Below are positions 49,511 through 60,094 of a DNA stretch of 64,000 bases, one piece after another. The position numbers and the translations under genes were made by a program. The notes beneath the pieces are model-generated. The model was not told where the DNA came from. It worked only from the letters and a program-made list of their open reading frames with translations, and searched no databases. The stretch's first letter is position 1. Each line of letters begins with the position of its first letter. The stretch is from Schistosoma mansoni. Its lineage: Eukaryota; Platyhelminthes; Trematoda; Strigeidida; Schistosomatidae. The stretch lies in contig NC_031500.1 in assembly GCF_000237925.1 (NCBI RefSeq), positions 7,685,254 to 7,749,253 of the forward strand, written 5' to 3'.

Positions 49511-50187
49511 AGCAACACCAAGACTCTTTAACGAGACTAAGAAATGAGGAAACTCTGATCATAACCAAACCTGATAAGGGAGGAGGTATAGTTCTGATAA
49601 ACAAGAAGGGTTACATTGAAAAAATTTAAGCAATGCTTGGTGATCCTAGTAAATTTCAAAAAGGTACCAGTAATTATGATATCCATAAAAAGGTAGAAGA
49701 CCGATTGGCAAATTCTCTTAAAGATCTAAAGAAAAAGGGAATAATTACATCAGATATTCATGATTTCAATACACCGACTGGATCTTATACACCACGACTG
49801 TACGGTTTGCCTAAAGTTCATAAACCAGGTCTTCCTCTGAGCCCAGTTCTAGATATGTACAATTCTCCTTACCACAAAATTGCAAAGTCGCTAGTGGAAA
49901 TCTTAGAGCCCTTGCACAAATCAGTTGTTAGAACGAGTGTAAAAGATGTTTTTGACTTCACTTCCAAAGTGGAAAATATGAATGTTAGTATGAAGAAATA
50001 TGTTTACACTGGATGTAGTATCCTTGTTTACCAACGTACTACTTGTTGAGACTATTGAGTTTATATGCGAGCAAATATCAGCATTGGCTTGCTTGAAGAT
50101 TGTCTGAAGGAATTACTCCTAAAATGTACGATGAATGTCCATTTTGTCTTCAGCAATCATTGTTATAGATAAACAGACGGGATAGCC

Positions 50188-50784
50188 ATGGGATCACCTC
50201 TAGGCCCGATTCTCTACGATCTCTTCCTAGCGAAGCTAGAAAATGGACCACTTAAGGAGGCTATTCAGAAACTTGATCTATACTGCCGCTACATCGACGG
50301 TACATTCATTGTCGTAGATCAGAACACCAGTAAGGATAAACTACTAGAACAGTTCAACAGTGTACATCCACCGGTTAGTTTCACTGGTGAAGGCAAGTGT
50401 GACAAAAAGCTGAATTTCCGTGACGTTACACTAAGCAGGCGAAGTGATGGCTCGTTAAGTAGAAAAGTGTTTAGAAAAAGTCCCTCTGTCTACCAATATA
50501 CTCACTTCTATAGCTTTACACCTATCCAATATAAGAGCAATTTGGTTAGATGCCTCACTAGTAGAGCAAAAAAGATCTGTTCAGTAGATTCTTTAAGTCA
50601 GGAACTGGAATTTATCTATAACTCACTGACAGATATTGGCTACCCTGCTGCGTTCATTAAGAAGTATATATATGATACAAGGAAGAGGTCAGAGATTTCA
50701 ACTGTTCGAAAGAAACTTTTATACATGAAATTACAATTCAACGGGGATGTAGCTACTGATATTCTGAAAGACAGGTTAACGTAG
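50188..50784 (+). pseudogene. Penelope-like RT, palm to connector, inactive
   Basis: This 198-codon open stretch starts at MGSPLGPIL (motif B region), continues through the YIDG box, the post-palm SFTGEGKCDKKLNFRDV block, and the connector with QYKSNLVRCLTSRAKKIC and FIKKYI. The YVDD to YIDG change removes a metal ligand. The N-terminal RT half is in the preceding frame (49633-50049). Confidence 0.8.
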
Positions 50785-50841
50785 GTAATTAGTAGAACAT
50801 TCTACGCAGCCTATCTTGCATTTACTTTCTCGAGTCGACCA

Positions 50842-51246
50842 GTGATGTCTACTCAAACGAAGGATACGTTACCTGAGTTGGCCTCCTCTATGTACATTGA
50901 TGAGTTCAGCTGCCCCTGCGGAGATAGCTATATCGTGCTTACTACTAGGCAACTTAGCCAACGAATGAGTACACATCTACCAGCAATACGCCATTCTATC
51001 TTGGCACATCTAATTGATAGTGGTCATAATGTAGATAAATCGAAATCATTTCGAGTGATCTATCGTATACCTCCATCATTTCCCAACGCAGTTCGTTCCC
51101 GTCTCCTTCATATAAGAGAAGCCATAGGAATTCATATATTCCACCCTAATTTGTATGTACAGAAGAAATTTGTAACTCTCCTATTCCTTCCATGGCGGGA
51201 CATAACAAATGACGTTATTATTATTTTTTTAAAATTTTATTTTTAA
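50842..51246 (+). pseudogene. GIY-YIG nuclease domain of Penelope-like element 2
   Basis: Residues MYIDEFSCPCGDSYIVLTTR occupy the place of the GIY-YIG signature, with the conserved Cys-x-Cys knuckle and the following TTRQLSQRMSTH basic helix; HPNLYVQKK and EAIGIHI near the end are typical of this family. Several signature residues have changed, so activity is unlikely. Confidence 0.75.
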
Positions 51247-51595
51247 TTTCGTCACCATTTGTTTATAATTTTCTATCTCTTTCCGTTTGTATTCATTCAC
51301 TATCTAATTACTTACACACCTCTTATTACGTAATGATTTTAATGTTTTGTGATTACCATTCTTGTCTATTTACCCACGTTTGACCTCCAATTTCCTATAT
51401 TTAACTATTGATAAGACTTTTTTTATCGTAATTTAATATTCTTGCTACTATCAGCATACCTGTCTTCCCACTATCACTTTGTACTTTTACCTATTATGCT
51501 CGGTGACGTATTCTATTTCATTAGGATTCTTGACTCAGATAGCCTTGATTGGTCTAAAATTTTCGTATAAATATTCATGTATGTTAGAGTAAAGC

Positions 51596-51620
51596 CTGAT
51601 GACAATCTAATTGAAAACAA
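51596..51620 (+). ncRNA. Hammerhead-like motif near Penelope-like 3' end
   Basis: CTGATGA (51596-51602) matches the hammerhead core exactly. It is followed by a perfect 4-bp stem II (CAAT with ATTG) closed by CTA, then AAAAC where GAAAC is expected. Hammerheads are established components of Penelope-like elements. The residue equivalent to G12 is A here, and I could not define stems I and III, so it is probably inactive. Confidence 0.4.
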
Positions 51621-51639
51621 TTGCCCGCTTGCATGTGTT

Positions 51640-52010
51640 GTTCTTTGGATATAACATGAACCATAACGACGATCCTAGTTTGACTTTTAACGACTGGGAG
51701 ACTTTAATGGTTTCAGCCTTAAGTTTATTAGGCGTTGTTCTACTTCTCCTTTCTTTAATTAGTTCATACTGGTCCACCTGTAGATGTTCCCTGGCTTTTT
51801 TCTCGTAATCCGATTTGTTCATAATAACTGTCGTATCCCCCTTATCTGCTCTTGTAATGATAATTGTCTTATCATTTCTCAGCCGTTTTAATGCATATAA
51901 CTCATCTTTAGTCATATTCGATTTGTGTGATTTCTGAAGTGATAACATGGACATTATTTTATCCCTCAATTCATTCGCTGTTTCACCAGGAAGCATATTC
52001 ACTGTTTTTT
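51640..52010 (-). mobile_element. Penelope-like element 1, N-terminal part
   Basis: The minus-strand frame 51607-52002 reads LKRLRNDKTIIITRADKG and TVIMNKSDYEKKAREHLQ, the N-terminal domain that precedes the RT fingers in Penelope-like elements. It continues logically into 49510-48010 across the inserted element 2. The exact right-hand junction with the insert is uncertain by some tens of bases. Confidence 0.75.
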
Positions 52011-52016
52011 TCTCAC

Positions 52017-52345
52017 TTACACCTGTTACTCACAGAGGAGCATAGGCCTCCCACCAGCATTCTCCACTCATCTCTGTCCTGAGTAATCCTTTCCAATTAT
52101 ATATTCAGTTACTATTCGTTCTTTAGATGTCTGCCTCCGATTCCCAGCGCAACGTGTTCTTTGGTCTTCTTCATCTCATTAACTCTGCTGAACTCCGACT
52201 TTGACCTCGCCTTGTGATGCAGTTTGGTGATTTTTTCGATGTATGTCCTGCCCACCTCTAGCATCTTTTCTTAATTTCCTCTCCAACTGGAAGTCGGTTT
52301 GTTCTCTTCCACATTCGGCTGTTGCTTATGGTACCCTGAGGTATT
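52017..52345 (-). mobile_element. SR2-like RTE 3'-terminal fragment
   Basis: On the minus strand it encodes RLPVGEEIKKRCWR and RRPKNTLRWESEADI, the C-terminal block of SR2-like RT proteins, then GCCTATGCTCC and GAGTAACAGGTGTAAGTGAG, the family 3' end and AAGT tail. It is a strongly 5'-truncated copy of about 330 bp abutting the N-terminal side of Penelope-like element 1. Confidence 0.8.
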
Positions 52346-52959
52346 TGAACGAACTGATGATTATTTTGTACTTTATTATTTCCTAAATTCGAATTCCAAA
52401 TACAATAAGTTGATTTGCGTTCGTCTGGTTACTGTAAATTGCACCATTGCAAGAAATTCTAGCTTGTACAAAATTTTAAATATTTCTGATCATCATGTTG
52501 GAGTTCTGAAGAAGCCTGATCTAGTGACCCAAGATCTGACTCCAGGTATATCGTTTGCTGTTTGTTATCGAAATATACATACTGCCGATCTTCGTACATA
52601 ACCATCGACTTAAATCGCGTTGATGAGTAAGGTAATCAAACTAGTCGAACACGAGAATAAATGTCGAATGCATGCATTTCATACAATCGTCGGTCGAAAA
52701 ACGAAGCAAAACAAAATAACGCGCAACGGAGAAAGCTTGCAAGCCAACTTGATTTAGCCGAGCAAGGACCAATATTTATAGTCGCACAAAAATAAGTTAC
52801 GGACACATAATAAGTAAGGTGAGTAATTAGCACACATAAGATCATGAAAATCAGTCAGGATTACCAAGCGAATAAGTGACTGGATAAGACTGTGACTTGA
52901 GAAGAATGAATAGACTTGTCTTTCCAGAGGCTAGAATAAACTATGTGGGCTTGGCGCAG

Positions 52960-53420
52960 CACCAAGCCCTACTCAGTGATCAGACAGATGGATATATATT
53001 TGAATTCTGGAGCTTCCAAAGAATACATGGAGAGGTTTGGTGTCTTTATTATGACCACCAAAGATGTTTATTATGATAAATCTTTTGCTTATTTCTTTAC
53101 ATTCATAGGAAATAATGCCTACAGACTACTAAAACTTTGATATTCCCAGATAAATCTATTTAAATTGTCTATGCAACTTCCAAAGAACTACAATAATATC
53201 ATGTTCAATGTACTAATTCCTGATGCCGCAAGGTAAGAATATTTAATGAAATGACTCGACGGAACAACGAAGATTTTGAAGGATTTATCCTTGCGCGCAT
53301 TAATTGTGAGGCAATGAATGGAATCGACTTCCACGACATCATTAATTCTACTACATTAATTAGTTATCCCAATCCAAAGCGTATTCGAGGTCATGCAGGA
53401 AAGAATTCACTTTGCTTCGA
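52960..53420 (+). mobile_element. Ty3/gypsy gag fossil fragment
   Basis: The translation contains SKEYMERFGVFIMTTKDV and YFFTFIGNNAYRLLKL, then FEGFILARINCEAM and STTLISYPNPKRIRGHAG, all typical of the gag of schistosome Ty3/gypsy elements. It is short and broken, with no pol or LTR attached. Its relation to the integrase fossil at 46536 is unknown. Confidence 0.65.
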
Positions 53421-53480
53421 TCGGTCGCTAGGTAGACTGACATGGTTATTAGCCGTAGTTGAGTTTATTTCCAGTCACTT

Positions 53481-53515
53481 CCTCCATGAGGGATAACAAG
53501 AGTAAGTAAGTAAGT
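53481..53515 (+). mobile_element. SR2-like RTE 3' tail
   Basis: CCTCCATGAGGGATAACAAG followed by (TAAG)3 resembles the last 35 bp of the RTE copies at 12048-12090, 21413-21455 and 52017-52050. It directly follows the gag fossil, with no RTE coding sequence between that I can recognise. Confidence 0.5.
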
Positions 53516-54476
53516 TTACAAACAATGACGGTGACTGTACACACTGAGTGGTTTAGGGTCGGTGAAATGTCTTCGGACCCTAGTCATGTCATCTGGCAGT
53601 CGGGTCACTGAATACCGAACAATTTGCTTGTAGTATCAGTTTATATGTTAAGCCCATATACTTTATTCTAGCTTCCGGTCAAGCCATTTCGAGTTTGGAT
53701 TCATACTCCCGATAGTAGGAACTTATATTCTCGATATACAACTAATGTTCATTCATCTAATTGGTACGCAGCAATCGTCATTTCCTATATTTTCAGCGAC
53801 AACCTAAACCGAACTTCCGCAATTTTTGTTTCACCATGATCCTTACTTTAATGTACATACACAAATCGAGTATTTGACGCCGCATTACTAGCCGATTAGT
53901 AATAATTATGTTCATATTATCTATTCATTCACATGTATATCTGAATGCTGTATCGTCCATTACCCATCAAAACTATTCGATTACTGCTATTAATATTCTA
54001 TTCCAATAGCACTGTATACAAGAACATAGAGCTTAGAGCTGGTCTCTCAAAGATACACTAATTGTTGGACACCTTTTGCCTGGCATATTTGTTTTACCTG
54101 TTCGACCTTGGCGATTGTTTCTTTTTGACACAAGAAATTCCAAGTATCTGGTTCAGTGCAACACGTCTTGTCACGTCACCTGCACGCTATAAATTTCAAT
54201 CACCAGGTGGTTAGATTAGCCTCAGCGGACGTCGTCAAAAAGACTTTGTTCGTAAAAATGAATACAAATTGTAGGCAAGGGAAAGTCGAGGTTATTGGTA
54301 AGTACACATGTATGTCAGTCATTTTCTATGAATCATTTTGAAACAAACATCCAGATCACTCGTTATTATCTGAATCTAGTCGAAATGTTTATCCACAGCT
54401 TAGTAATGGTCAGAAGGTCGAAAAGGGTATGTTTACATTCAGCTCATTATATTAAAATTTTTCCCAAATCTTAAAG
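53516..54476. promoter_or_regulatory. Upstream region of the TRAPPC12-like gene
   Basis: It probably contains the 5' end of the TRAPPC12-like gene. A candidate first coding segment starts with ATG at 54259 and meets a GTAAGT donor near 54299, and a second small candidate exon ends at GTATGT near 54427. I could not make these join in frame with the exon ending at 54577, so they are not called as coding. Confidence 0.35.
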
Positions 54477-54577
54477 ATTCTCAGGCTCAGAGCCACAGTA
54501 TTTTGAGTAATTATTTCACTGAAGAAATAACGGACGATCCTTTTGGTTCTGTCTGTGACTCAAGTGCTAATGAATCG
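54477..54577 (+). CDS. TRAPPC12: TRAPPC12-like gene, upstream exon (partial)
   Basis: The segment encodes SHSILSNYFTEEITDDPFGS and more, and ends at a strong donor (TCG then GTAAGG) at 54577, in phase with the next exon at 56581. Three acceptor AGs lie close together (exon start 54477, 54485 or 54491), so the 5' edge is uncertain. In human TRAPPC12 the N-terminal half is low in complexity with Asp-Phe-rich patches before the [10 protein letters not shown] block, and a peptide with DDPF fits that type of region but cannot prove it. The assignment comes from phase and proximity. Confidence 0.5.
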
Positions 54578-55436
54578 GTAAGGGAGTTCATTTTCTTACT
54601 TCATCTTACACTTCAAAAAGTCATGATTTGGTTTTCAATTCTTAATTTTAGCATATACGGACAGATTTGCATACTGGACGATAATTCGTGAATGTTGTGT
54701 AATAACTAATAACTTGACCTAGCTACTGGTATTCGGTTACATGAGAAAGATTTTGAACCTGGTGATCAGTAATTGAAAATTGGGAACGTAGTCATTGTAG
54801 ATTATCACCATCTATTTTTTTTCTGTAGAAACTCAATAAAGACCTGAAGAGGTAAATTTATTGGCACTCAGACCCAGCCTTAGATAATTTGTTACCTTCT
54901 CTTGAATTTTGAGTTCTTGTAAAAGCGCTTCCAATAATTCGAATGGAAACGTATTAAAAACATGGCTGCGTCGGCTGTTTCCTAACTGTATCAAGTTAGC
55001 TTCAATACCATGTACTTCTTGGCTAGACGCTATTGTTTATCAGCATATCACATAAGAGTTAAAATATCCAGATCACTCACTAAACGGTTTTGTCAGGTAG
55101 CAATGTACAATATAAGATGTTTTTATGAAAACTAGGAAAGGTATCTCAACAAAGGTGTTTAACTCCAGGCTCTTAGTTCATCATAGCGATTTGGAAACTA
55201 GATAAATGAAACTTGTTTACTGGTCTTTGTTTTCGATTAGGTCTTCAACTTTTACCAGTTCTTTGTAAAAGTTGTGATCAGTACCTTTTTTAGGAAAGCA
55301 CATATCCACTTACGTTACTACTCAACTACCAACGTGACAACTGTGCGTCAGTTCGGATTGTCATAACATAGTAGTACAATGAGATGAAATTAGAAAGATG
55401 ATTAGTAAGAGTCCAAGTAGTGTAATAGCGAATGTC
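54578..55436. other. TRAPPC12-like intron, first part
   Basis: AT-rich, with no repeat recognised. Confidence 0.5.
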
Positions 55437-55787
55437 CGGCTCTTTAACCGGGTTGATGGATACTGAGGATCCACCTACGGGAGTTGGGAAACCCTGATTC
55501 TAAACCAATTGTACACATGGTCTCAAGGATTCCGAACAAACAGATGGCATATGAACCAATCGTTGGTCACTGGCTATCATGGAATCGCATCTCCTAAAGT
55601 TGCTCCACTGCCTTATGGATCAGACCTTTAGGTCGAAAGCCTTAAGTATGGTCCCCTTAGAAAACCACCTGCTTCGGTTTGGGCACCGGGGCAGTGTCAG
55701 CCCACACAAATCGAATGATTTATGTGGCGCATATATGTTTGGTCCCTCCTTGTACTAATGTTTATGTGTGAATAAATAAATAAAAAT
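55437..55787 (+). mobile_element. Short non-autonomous RTE-derived element
   Basis: This is the same family as 37025-37495 but in the plus orientation: CTTTAACCGGGTTG at the start, GACCTTTAGGTCGAAAGCC and AGAAAACCACCTGCTTCGG in the middle, CTTGTACTAATGTTTATGTG at the end and an (AATA)n tail at 55772-55785. The last 70 bp match the 3' end of the RTE copy at 57330-57410. The leader-like 5' part present at 37420-37495 is missing here. It sits in an intron of the TRAPPC12-like gene. Confidence 0.7.
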
Positions 55788-55989
55788 GCGTTTTTCGAGC
55801 ATCTATCAATTAGGTAGATGTCATCAGTATTCAGTGATGTTTTTCAACCCATTGGTTTAAGTCACTGGTAGATATCACAGCTGTTTGCATATCATGCTAA
55901 GCCAAATCTGGATGATCATCACCCTCATGATTCACTAGCTTCTTTTCTAGTTGTCTCTGAAATGTACGTTGAGGTCTTCGTCGTTAAAC

Positions 55990-56100
55990 CGAACTGTGGT
56001 CAGCCTTTCTTTGCCGAGGTATGGCAACTTGGGCCGATGCATATATGTGCCTGGTCCTACGATGTAGCTGACTTTCTTTACTGCGTCCCATAAAATGCAC
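55990..56100 (+). mobile_element. RTE (subfamily B2) 3' UTR fragment
   Basis: GGTATGGCAACTTGGGCCGA and the following TGGTCCTACGATGTAGCTGAC resemble 27890-27950 and 62995-63045. Only this 3' UTR piece is recognised. Confidence 0.45.
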
Positions 56101-56580
56101 TAGAGTATGAATAAAGTCCAAATATATGCTCCAGAATGAATGAGTCTTCTACTAAGCTTCACTGAAAAAGAGGCTGATGGCAATGTATTTTATTTGAGTC
56201 TACTGTTGAGTCGATTGTGATTGCCGTGTCAGACGAATGCGTATATCATGATCATAGTTGGTGCTTGCTAGAAATAAACAGTTGTGCGAGGATAGCTGCA
56301 GCAACCAGTCACCATTGTGTTTAGTTTAGTCACTCGATTTTTCCGATGCCTATTTTATTTGTTTACAGAATTTCCTCCGATTAGCCCTTTTATTTGACTA
56401 CCTTGTTACCAATGTGCTTGTACAGTTTCTAATTCTTGTTTTAGCGTTATAGATATTGGGGCTTATAGAAAAGAGGAACAACAAATATTTGTTGCTTAAT
56501 ATTAACGTTTACTCTTATACAGAAATGTATATGCTATGATTTCTCTCAACTTATCCAATAGCTTTACGCTATTTTCACAG

Positions 56581-56925
56581 ACCGAATCAACTGACAATCC
56601 TGGTATATCAAACTGCGCTCAGTTGGAGCCTAAACAAGATGTAACCAGTTTAAATCGTCTAAGACAACGAGATGCTTGGTTACCTTCTGAATCTACTCAA
56701 AAAGCATTATTGAGTCCAAGTCCCAAAAATAAGTTAGTTGAGATAAAACCTATTCTCATGGGCAATGATTATGAAATTGGCGGTAGTGGTAGCGATTCTG
56801 CTTTCGACCCATTCTATTATTTGTTGGCTCAGTATACAAGTGATGAACCAAACGTTAATGCAATCCGACGGGCTCCATCTATTGAACTAAGGAGTCAAAG
56901 TGGCGATGATCTCAAAAAATTAATT
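56581..56925 (+). CDS. TRAPPC12: TRAPPC12-like gene, central exon
   Basis: A 345-nt exon of 115 codons with both ends in phase 0, bounded by CTATTTTCACAG and GTAAGT. The decisive block is LNRLRQRDAWLPSESTQKAL, matching the human TRAPPC12 [20 protein letters not shown]. It ends in DDLKKLI, which continues across the splice into NNGWYTCALNLTYRIL, matching human [26 protein letters not shown]12 is a TPR protein of the metazoan TRAPPIII complex, acting in ER-to-Golgi traffic and also in kinetochore assembly. The reading frame is open and has host-like composition. Confidence 0.8.
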
Positions 56926-57329
56926 GTAAGTTGTTTGCTCTTCACTGGGGTGCATATCACAATTCATTTAGCAATTACATTATCTTAAGGATAGAGTATC
57001 TGCACACTTTGATCTTTCTATTACACTAGTCTACCGCTAACAATTTTAATAGCTATGATTGCATGATTCCTACATCTAATATATCAAGAGTGAATCTGAT
57101 ATTTGATAATTGAGATGTATTAACAACTTGATATCTACTACTTTTAATGTGTCACCTATCAAAAGCTAACTATACTGTATCATTAAGTTATCATTTTGCT
57201 ATATTGATAGTATTTACCCTGGCTTGTAGAAATTTTTTACAAAGGGCTACGTGTTCCAGAACCGTTGTGAAGGAGTATCATTGTAAGCATACTTAGTAGT
57301 TAAATAAACTACCAATAATTGTTTGATAG
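56926..57329. other. TRAPPC12-like intron, no feature
   Basis: The start of the 6.46-kb intron between the two confident exons. Nothing recognised. Confidence 0.6.
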
Positions 57330-57523
57330 TATTTATTTTATTTTACTTAAACACATAAATATTGGTACAAGGGGCCACCAGATATATATGCGCCACACAA
57401 AACAATCAGAATGGGAAGAGAAAAGGGGTAAGATGCATATATGAAAAAATAAGAGTAATGATGGGGGAAACTAAAATTTACAACCAGAAGAATTCTTTCA
57501 GGTAAGGAGATTATGACCACTCT

Positions 57524-57970
57524 TTATGAGGAAAGTAAAAGAAGGTTACAGCAGGATCGCCACTGTATTCTTTTCTGAGCTATATCTGATGACGTCTCTA
57601 GCCACTGTGTTGCACCATCTTTCGGACACCAGCCAGGGAGTCGTGAGGGACCAACAAAAGCCAGCCCTTTGCAGCTTTCTTTCATACCACGACACCATGT
57701 CATACACTGACCACCTCTTCGCTTTTTCCAACTAGTCCCAGCGTCAGCAAATAATGCACGACGTGGAATTCTCTGGGACGACATTCGTAGGACATGTCCG
57801 AGCCACTGACGTCGACGTTTCAAGATGGCGGCACCACCTGGATTGTCGTCTCTGCGCCCGAACACACGATGCCGAACCTCTGCATTACTAACATGGTGTT
57901 GCCAATAGATGTCAGTAATCCTTCGGAGACAACCATGATCGAATACAGAAAGTCGTCTAACAGCCTTCAT
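57524..57970 (-). pseudogene. RTE-B C-terminal domain
   Basis: A 148-codon frame with FDHGCLRRITDIYWQHHVSN, RRQWLGHVLRMSSQRIPRRA, SWKKRRGGQCMTW and QKRIQWRSCCN, the C-terminal region downstream of RT in this RTE family. It is out of frame with the linker because of the internal deletion. Confidence 0.8.
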
Positions 57971-58279
57971 TTGGGGTCATACTCACGGTCACTCGGAGTA
58001 GACCGACGCGCTTCGATCAGTTGTAAGGAGCCAGAAGAAACCCTGTGCTTACAAGCGGAACGTTTCGCGAAGCCGCAAGCGACTTTACTCACCATTTTCA
58101 TGGCGTCATGCAGTTGCAACCAATGCTCATCCATACTTTTCGGTGGGATGGTAGCTAGCCTAGAGGCTAGCTCTTTTCGATACTTACTTGCAACAGAAGT
58201 TGTAACCAATTTACTAACATCAATCCTTTGATGACGGTCAATTCGTTGGCCACTGAAAAGTAAGGTAAGATTGGTGCAG

Positions 58280-59121
58280 ACCAGGGCATGATCAGAGTTC
58301 AGATAGGTACTCCAAAAGGAGCAGCAGTCTTGTACACAACCACGCCAGCGGTAGCTGATCGCAATGTGATCAATCTGAGTCCAGGCTTGAGATGCAGTGG
58401 GAGGACGCCAGGTGGCACATCGGCAATGACTGTGCCGAAAGTTAGTGCTAGCCAGAAACGGGTTGTGGTCTGTGCACAGTTGCAGTAGATGGTCCCCGTT
58501 ATCTGTCTTGAGACCAACAAGTCCCTATCGGCCACCTAGACGACTCTCCTCTGTGCCTAAACGCCCGACCTGTGAATTTAAGTCTCCGGTTAGTACTACA
58601 ATATCTGTCGAGCGCGCTTTCTGGATAAGAACAGTTAACTGGTGATAGAATTCATCCTCGGTTGCATCCAGGATGCAATCTGTCGGGGCATAGGCGGAGA
58701 TGACGAAAAGACATCGTTTCTCACGCCGATTTCTCCTCACTATGATGGAACTTTTTAATCTAACAGCACTTAACCGGCTGTTAATGGATATCCAATCGAT
58801 TAGTGCTGCCTCAGCTCTAGCGCTTAGTGCGACACCAACTCCAGCAAGACGAGACGAAGATGCTACAGGGTCCCCATATAAACGTACGTGAAACAAGCTT
58901 TTCGAATCGACAGATGAAGAGCAAGTTTGTAGTACTTCACTAGAGTCTTGAATACGGGTCTCGGATAGACAACAAACGTCAACATTAAGACTTTCCAAAG
59001 ACATAGCCAGCCCTATCTGTTGTCCGATCTGCATTAGTGTTCGAATGCTAAAGGAAGCAAGTTTGAACGGCGTACATGGTTTCAAAAAAACTGGTTCAGT
59101 ATTCGTATTCGGTGGAAGCAT
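58280..59121 (-). pseudogene. RTE-B endonuclease, one stop
   Basis: The frame from 59121 runs through FSIRTLMQIGQQIGLA, VCCLSETRIQD (metal-binding glutamate), VISAYAPTDC and VVLTGDLNSQVGRLG (catalytic GDLN). A single TAG at 58525 follows, then the same frame continues through GLVGLKTDNGDHLL, TQIDHIAISYRW and LNSDHALVC (terminal SDH, about 58283-58303) into the linker. Apart from that stop the APE-type active site looks complete. Confidence 0.8.
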
Positions 59122-59700
59122 TCACTTTCGACCAGACAGTGACTGGAGATCGTTTAGATAGAACAGAGTTTCCACCATGGGCGTACTGTTGCATAAGATG
59201 TAAAGTAAGGATACACAAATTAAGAATAAGAGGGAGGGGGGGAATAAGCGACGTGGTAAATAATAATAATAATAATGGTGATGTAAATTGTCTGACCTTT
59301 GGTCGGAGCGAGAACAGTATTGTCAGTAACAAGCGTCATTTCATTTATTTGTGCGAGAAGGCAGTGAGTAGGACGGAGGCTATATACGCGTGGCCATGTG
59401 AGAGCATTTCGAGAGGGAGGGTGGCCCCTCCTCACTCTCGACCGTACCAGGGCCTTTGGGTGCAAAAATGTAATTCTTGTCGTCATATTTATCCGACAAA
59501 AGTATTTCATGCTTCTCAACAAGAATAAGGATGTTTTGATTTCGTTTCAAACAAAAACGGATTTTTCTTCCAGAAACTGTTGGATTTCATGTGGCTTTAT
59601 ATATATAACCTCACTAATAAAAAACTCGAATCTCTAAAATATGTGTATATATATATGTCAGAAGGGGTCTTGTGGATATTATATTAATTTCAATAGGCGT

Positions 59701-59748
59701 GATCATGAGTCAGTTGAAGCTAGACCACCATGGAAAACCTGGAAGCAC
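59701..59748 (-). mobile_element. Inverted Sm-alpha 3' end
   Basis: Plus-strand text GATCATGAGTCAGTTGAAGC with the following TAGACCACCATGGAAAACC is the reverse complement of the Sm-alpha 3' tail seen at 3700-3755. Only the 3' end is present. It lies about 70 bp before the forward copy at 59820, so the two tails are inverted relative to each other. Confidence 0.75.
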
Positions 59749-59819
59749 TGATATTATTCACCATATGCTCACCAGTAACAGGCTTCCAGAGGTATTCCTT
59801 GGAGTTCTAGTGAGAATCA

Positions 59820-60094
59820 GTGACCATTGAAGTTCAACCGGGTCGTTGTGAGATAGTAACTCACTAAAGACAATTGTGGATATGTCGATCAATTTCGTAA
59901 ATCAGTTGAAGTTAGACATTAACAACGTTGAATTCCGGCTCAGTGGTCTTGAGGTTAAGCGCTCGCGCGCGAGACTGATAGGTCCTGGGTTGGAATCTCG
60001 CGAGGAGGGATCGGGAATGCGCACTGCTGAGTAGTCCTACAATAGGACAAAACAGCCGTCCAATGCTTCCAAGTTTTTCATGGTGAACTAGCTT
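59820..60094 (+). mobile_element. Sm-alpha-type SINE with altered hammerhead core
   Basis: It matches 3455-3740, including about 120 bp upstream of the SINE proper. The core reads CTGAGTA (60027-60033; G8 position T), stem II GTCC/GGAC is kept, and the second core half reads AAAAC (60049-60053) in place of GAAAC. Two invariant positions are lost, so this copy should not cleave. The SINE breaks off at CTAGCTT, where the RTE element at 60095 begins. Confidence 0.8.

Larger units (their letters stand above)
49515..51640 (+). mobile_element. Penelope-like element 2, nested in element 1
   Basis: It has opposite orientation to the host element. Recognised are LRNEETLIITKPDKGGGIVL (about 49530-49590), an RT N-terminal region with LYGLPKVHKPGLPLSPV, the palm block MGSPLGPILYDLFLAKLE, the catalytic box CRYIDGTFIVV (usual form YVDD, so the second aspartate is lost), and a GIY-YIG-like nuclease in which YIY...YIG appears as YID...YIV, with the later RRSRLLHI-like and EAIGIHI blocks. 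A 3' UTR with a hammerhead-like motif follows. It is flanked by the two halves of element 1, so it is the younger insertion, though it is itself decayed. Confidence 0.8.
57330..59480 (-). mobile_element. RTE element (subfamily B1), RT core deleted
   Basis: On the minus strand: leader (59480-59122), endonuclease (59121 to about 58280), linker (58209-57967), then directly the C-terminal block VRRLSVFDHGCLRRI...RRRQWLGHVLRM (57970-57524) and a 3' UTR ending with the family 3' end (57410-57330). All RT motifs between linker and C-terminus are absent. The deletion join lies near 57967 and shifts the frame. The family resembles the element at 60095 but has a different leader. Confidence 0.85.

Noticed and set aside
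54259-54427. Two candidate 5' exons of TRAPPC12 (ATG at 54259 with GTAAGT donor; small exon ending at GTATGT)
   Set aside because: I could not make their phases join to the exon ending at 54577 without a stop, so coding status is unproven.
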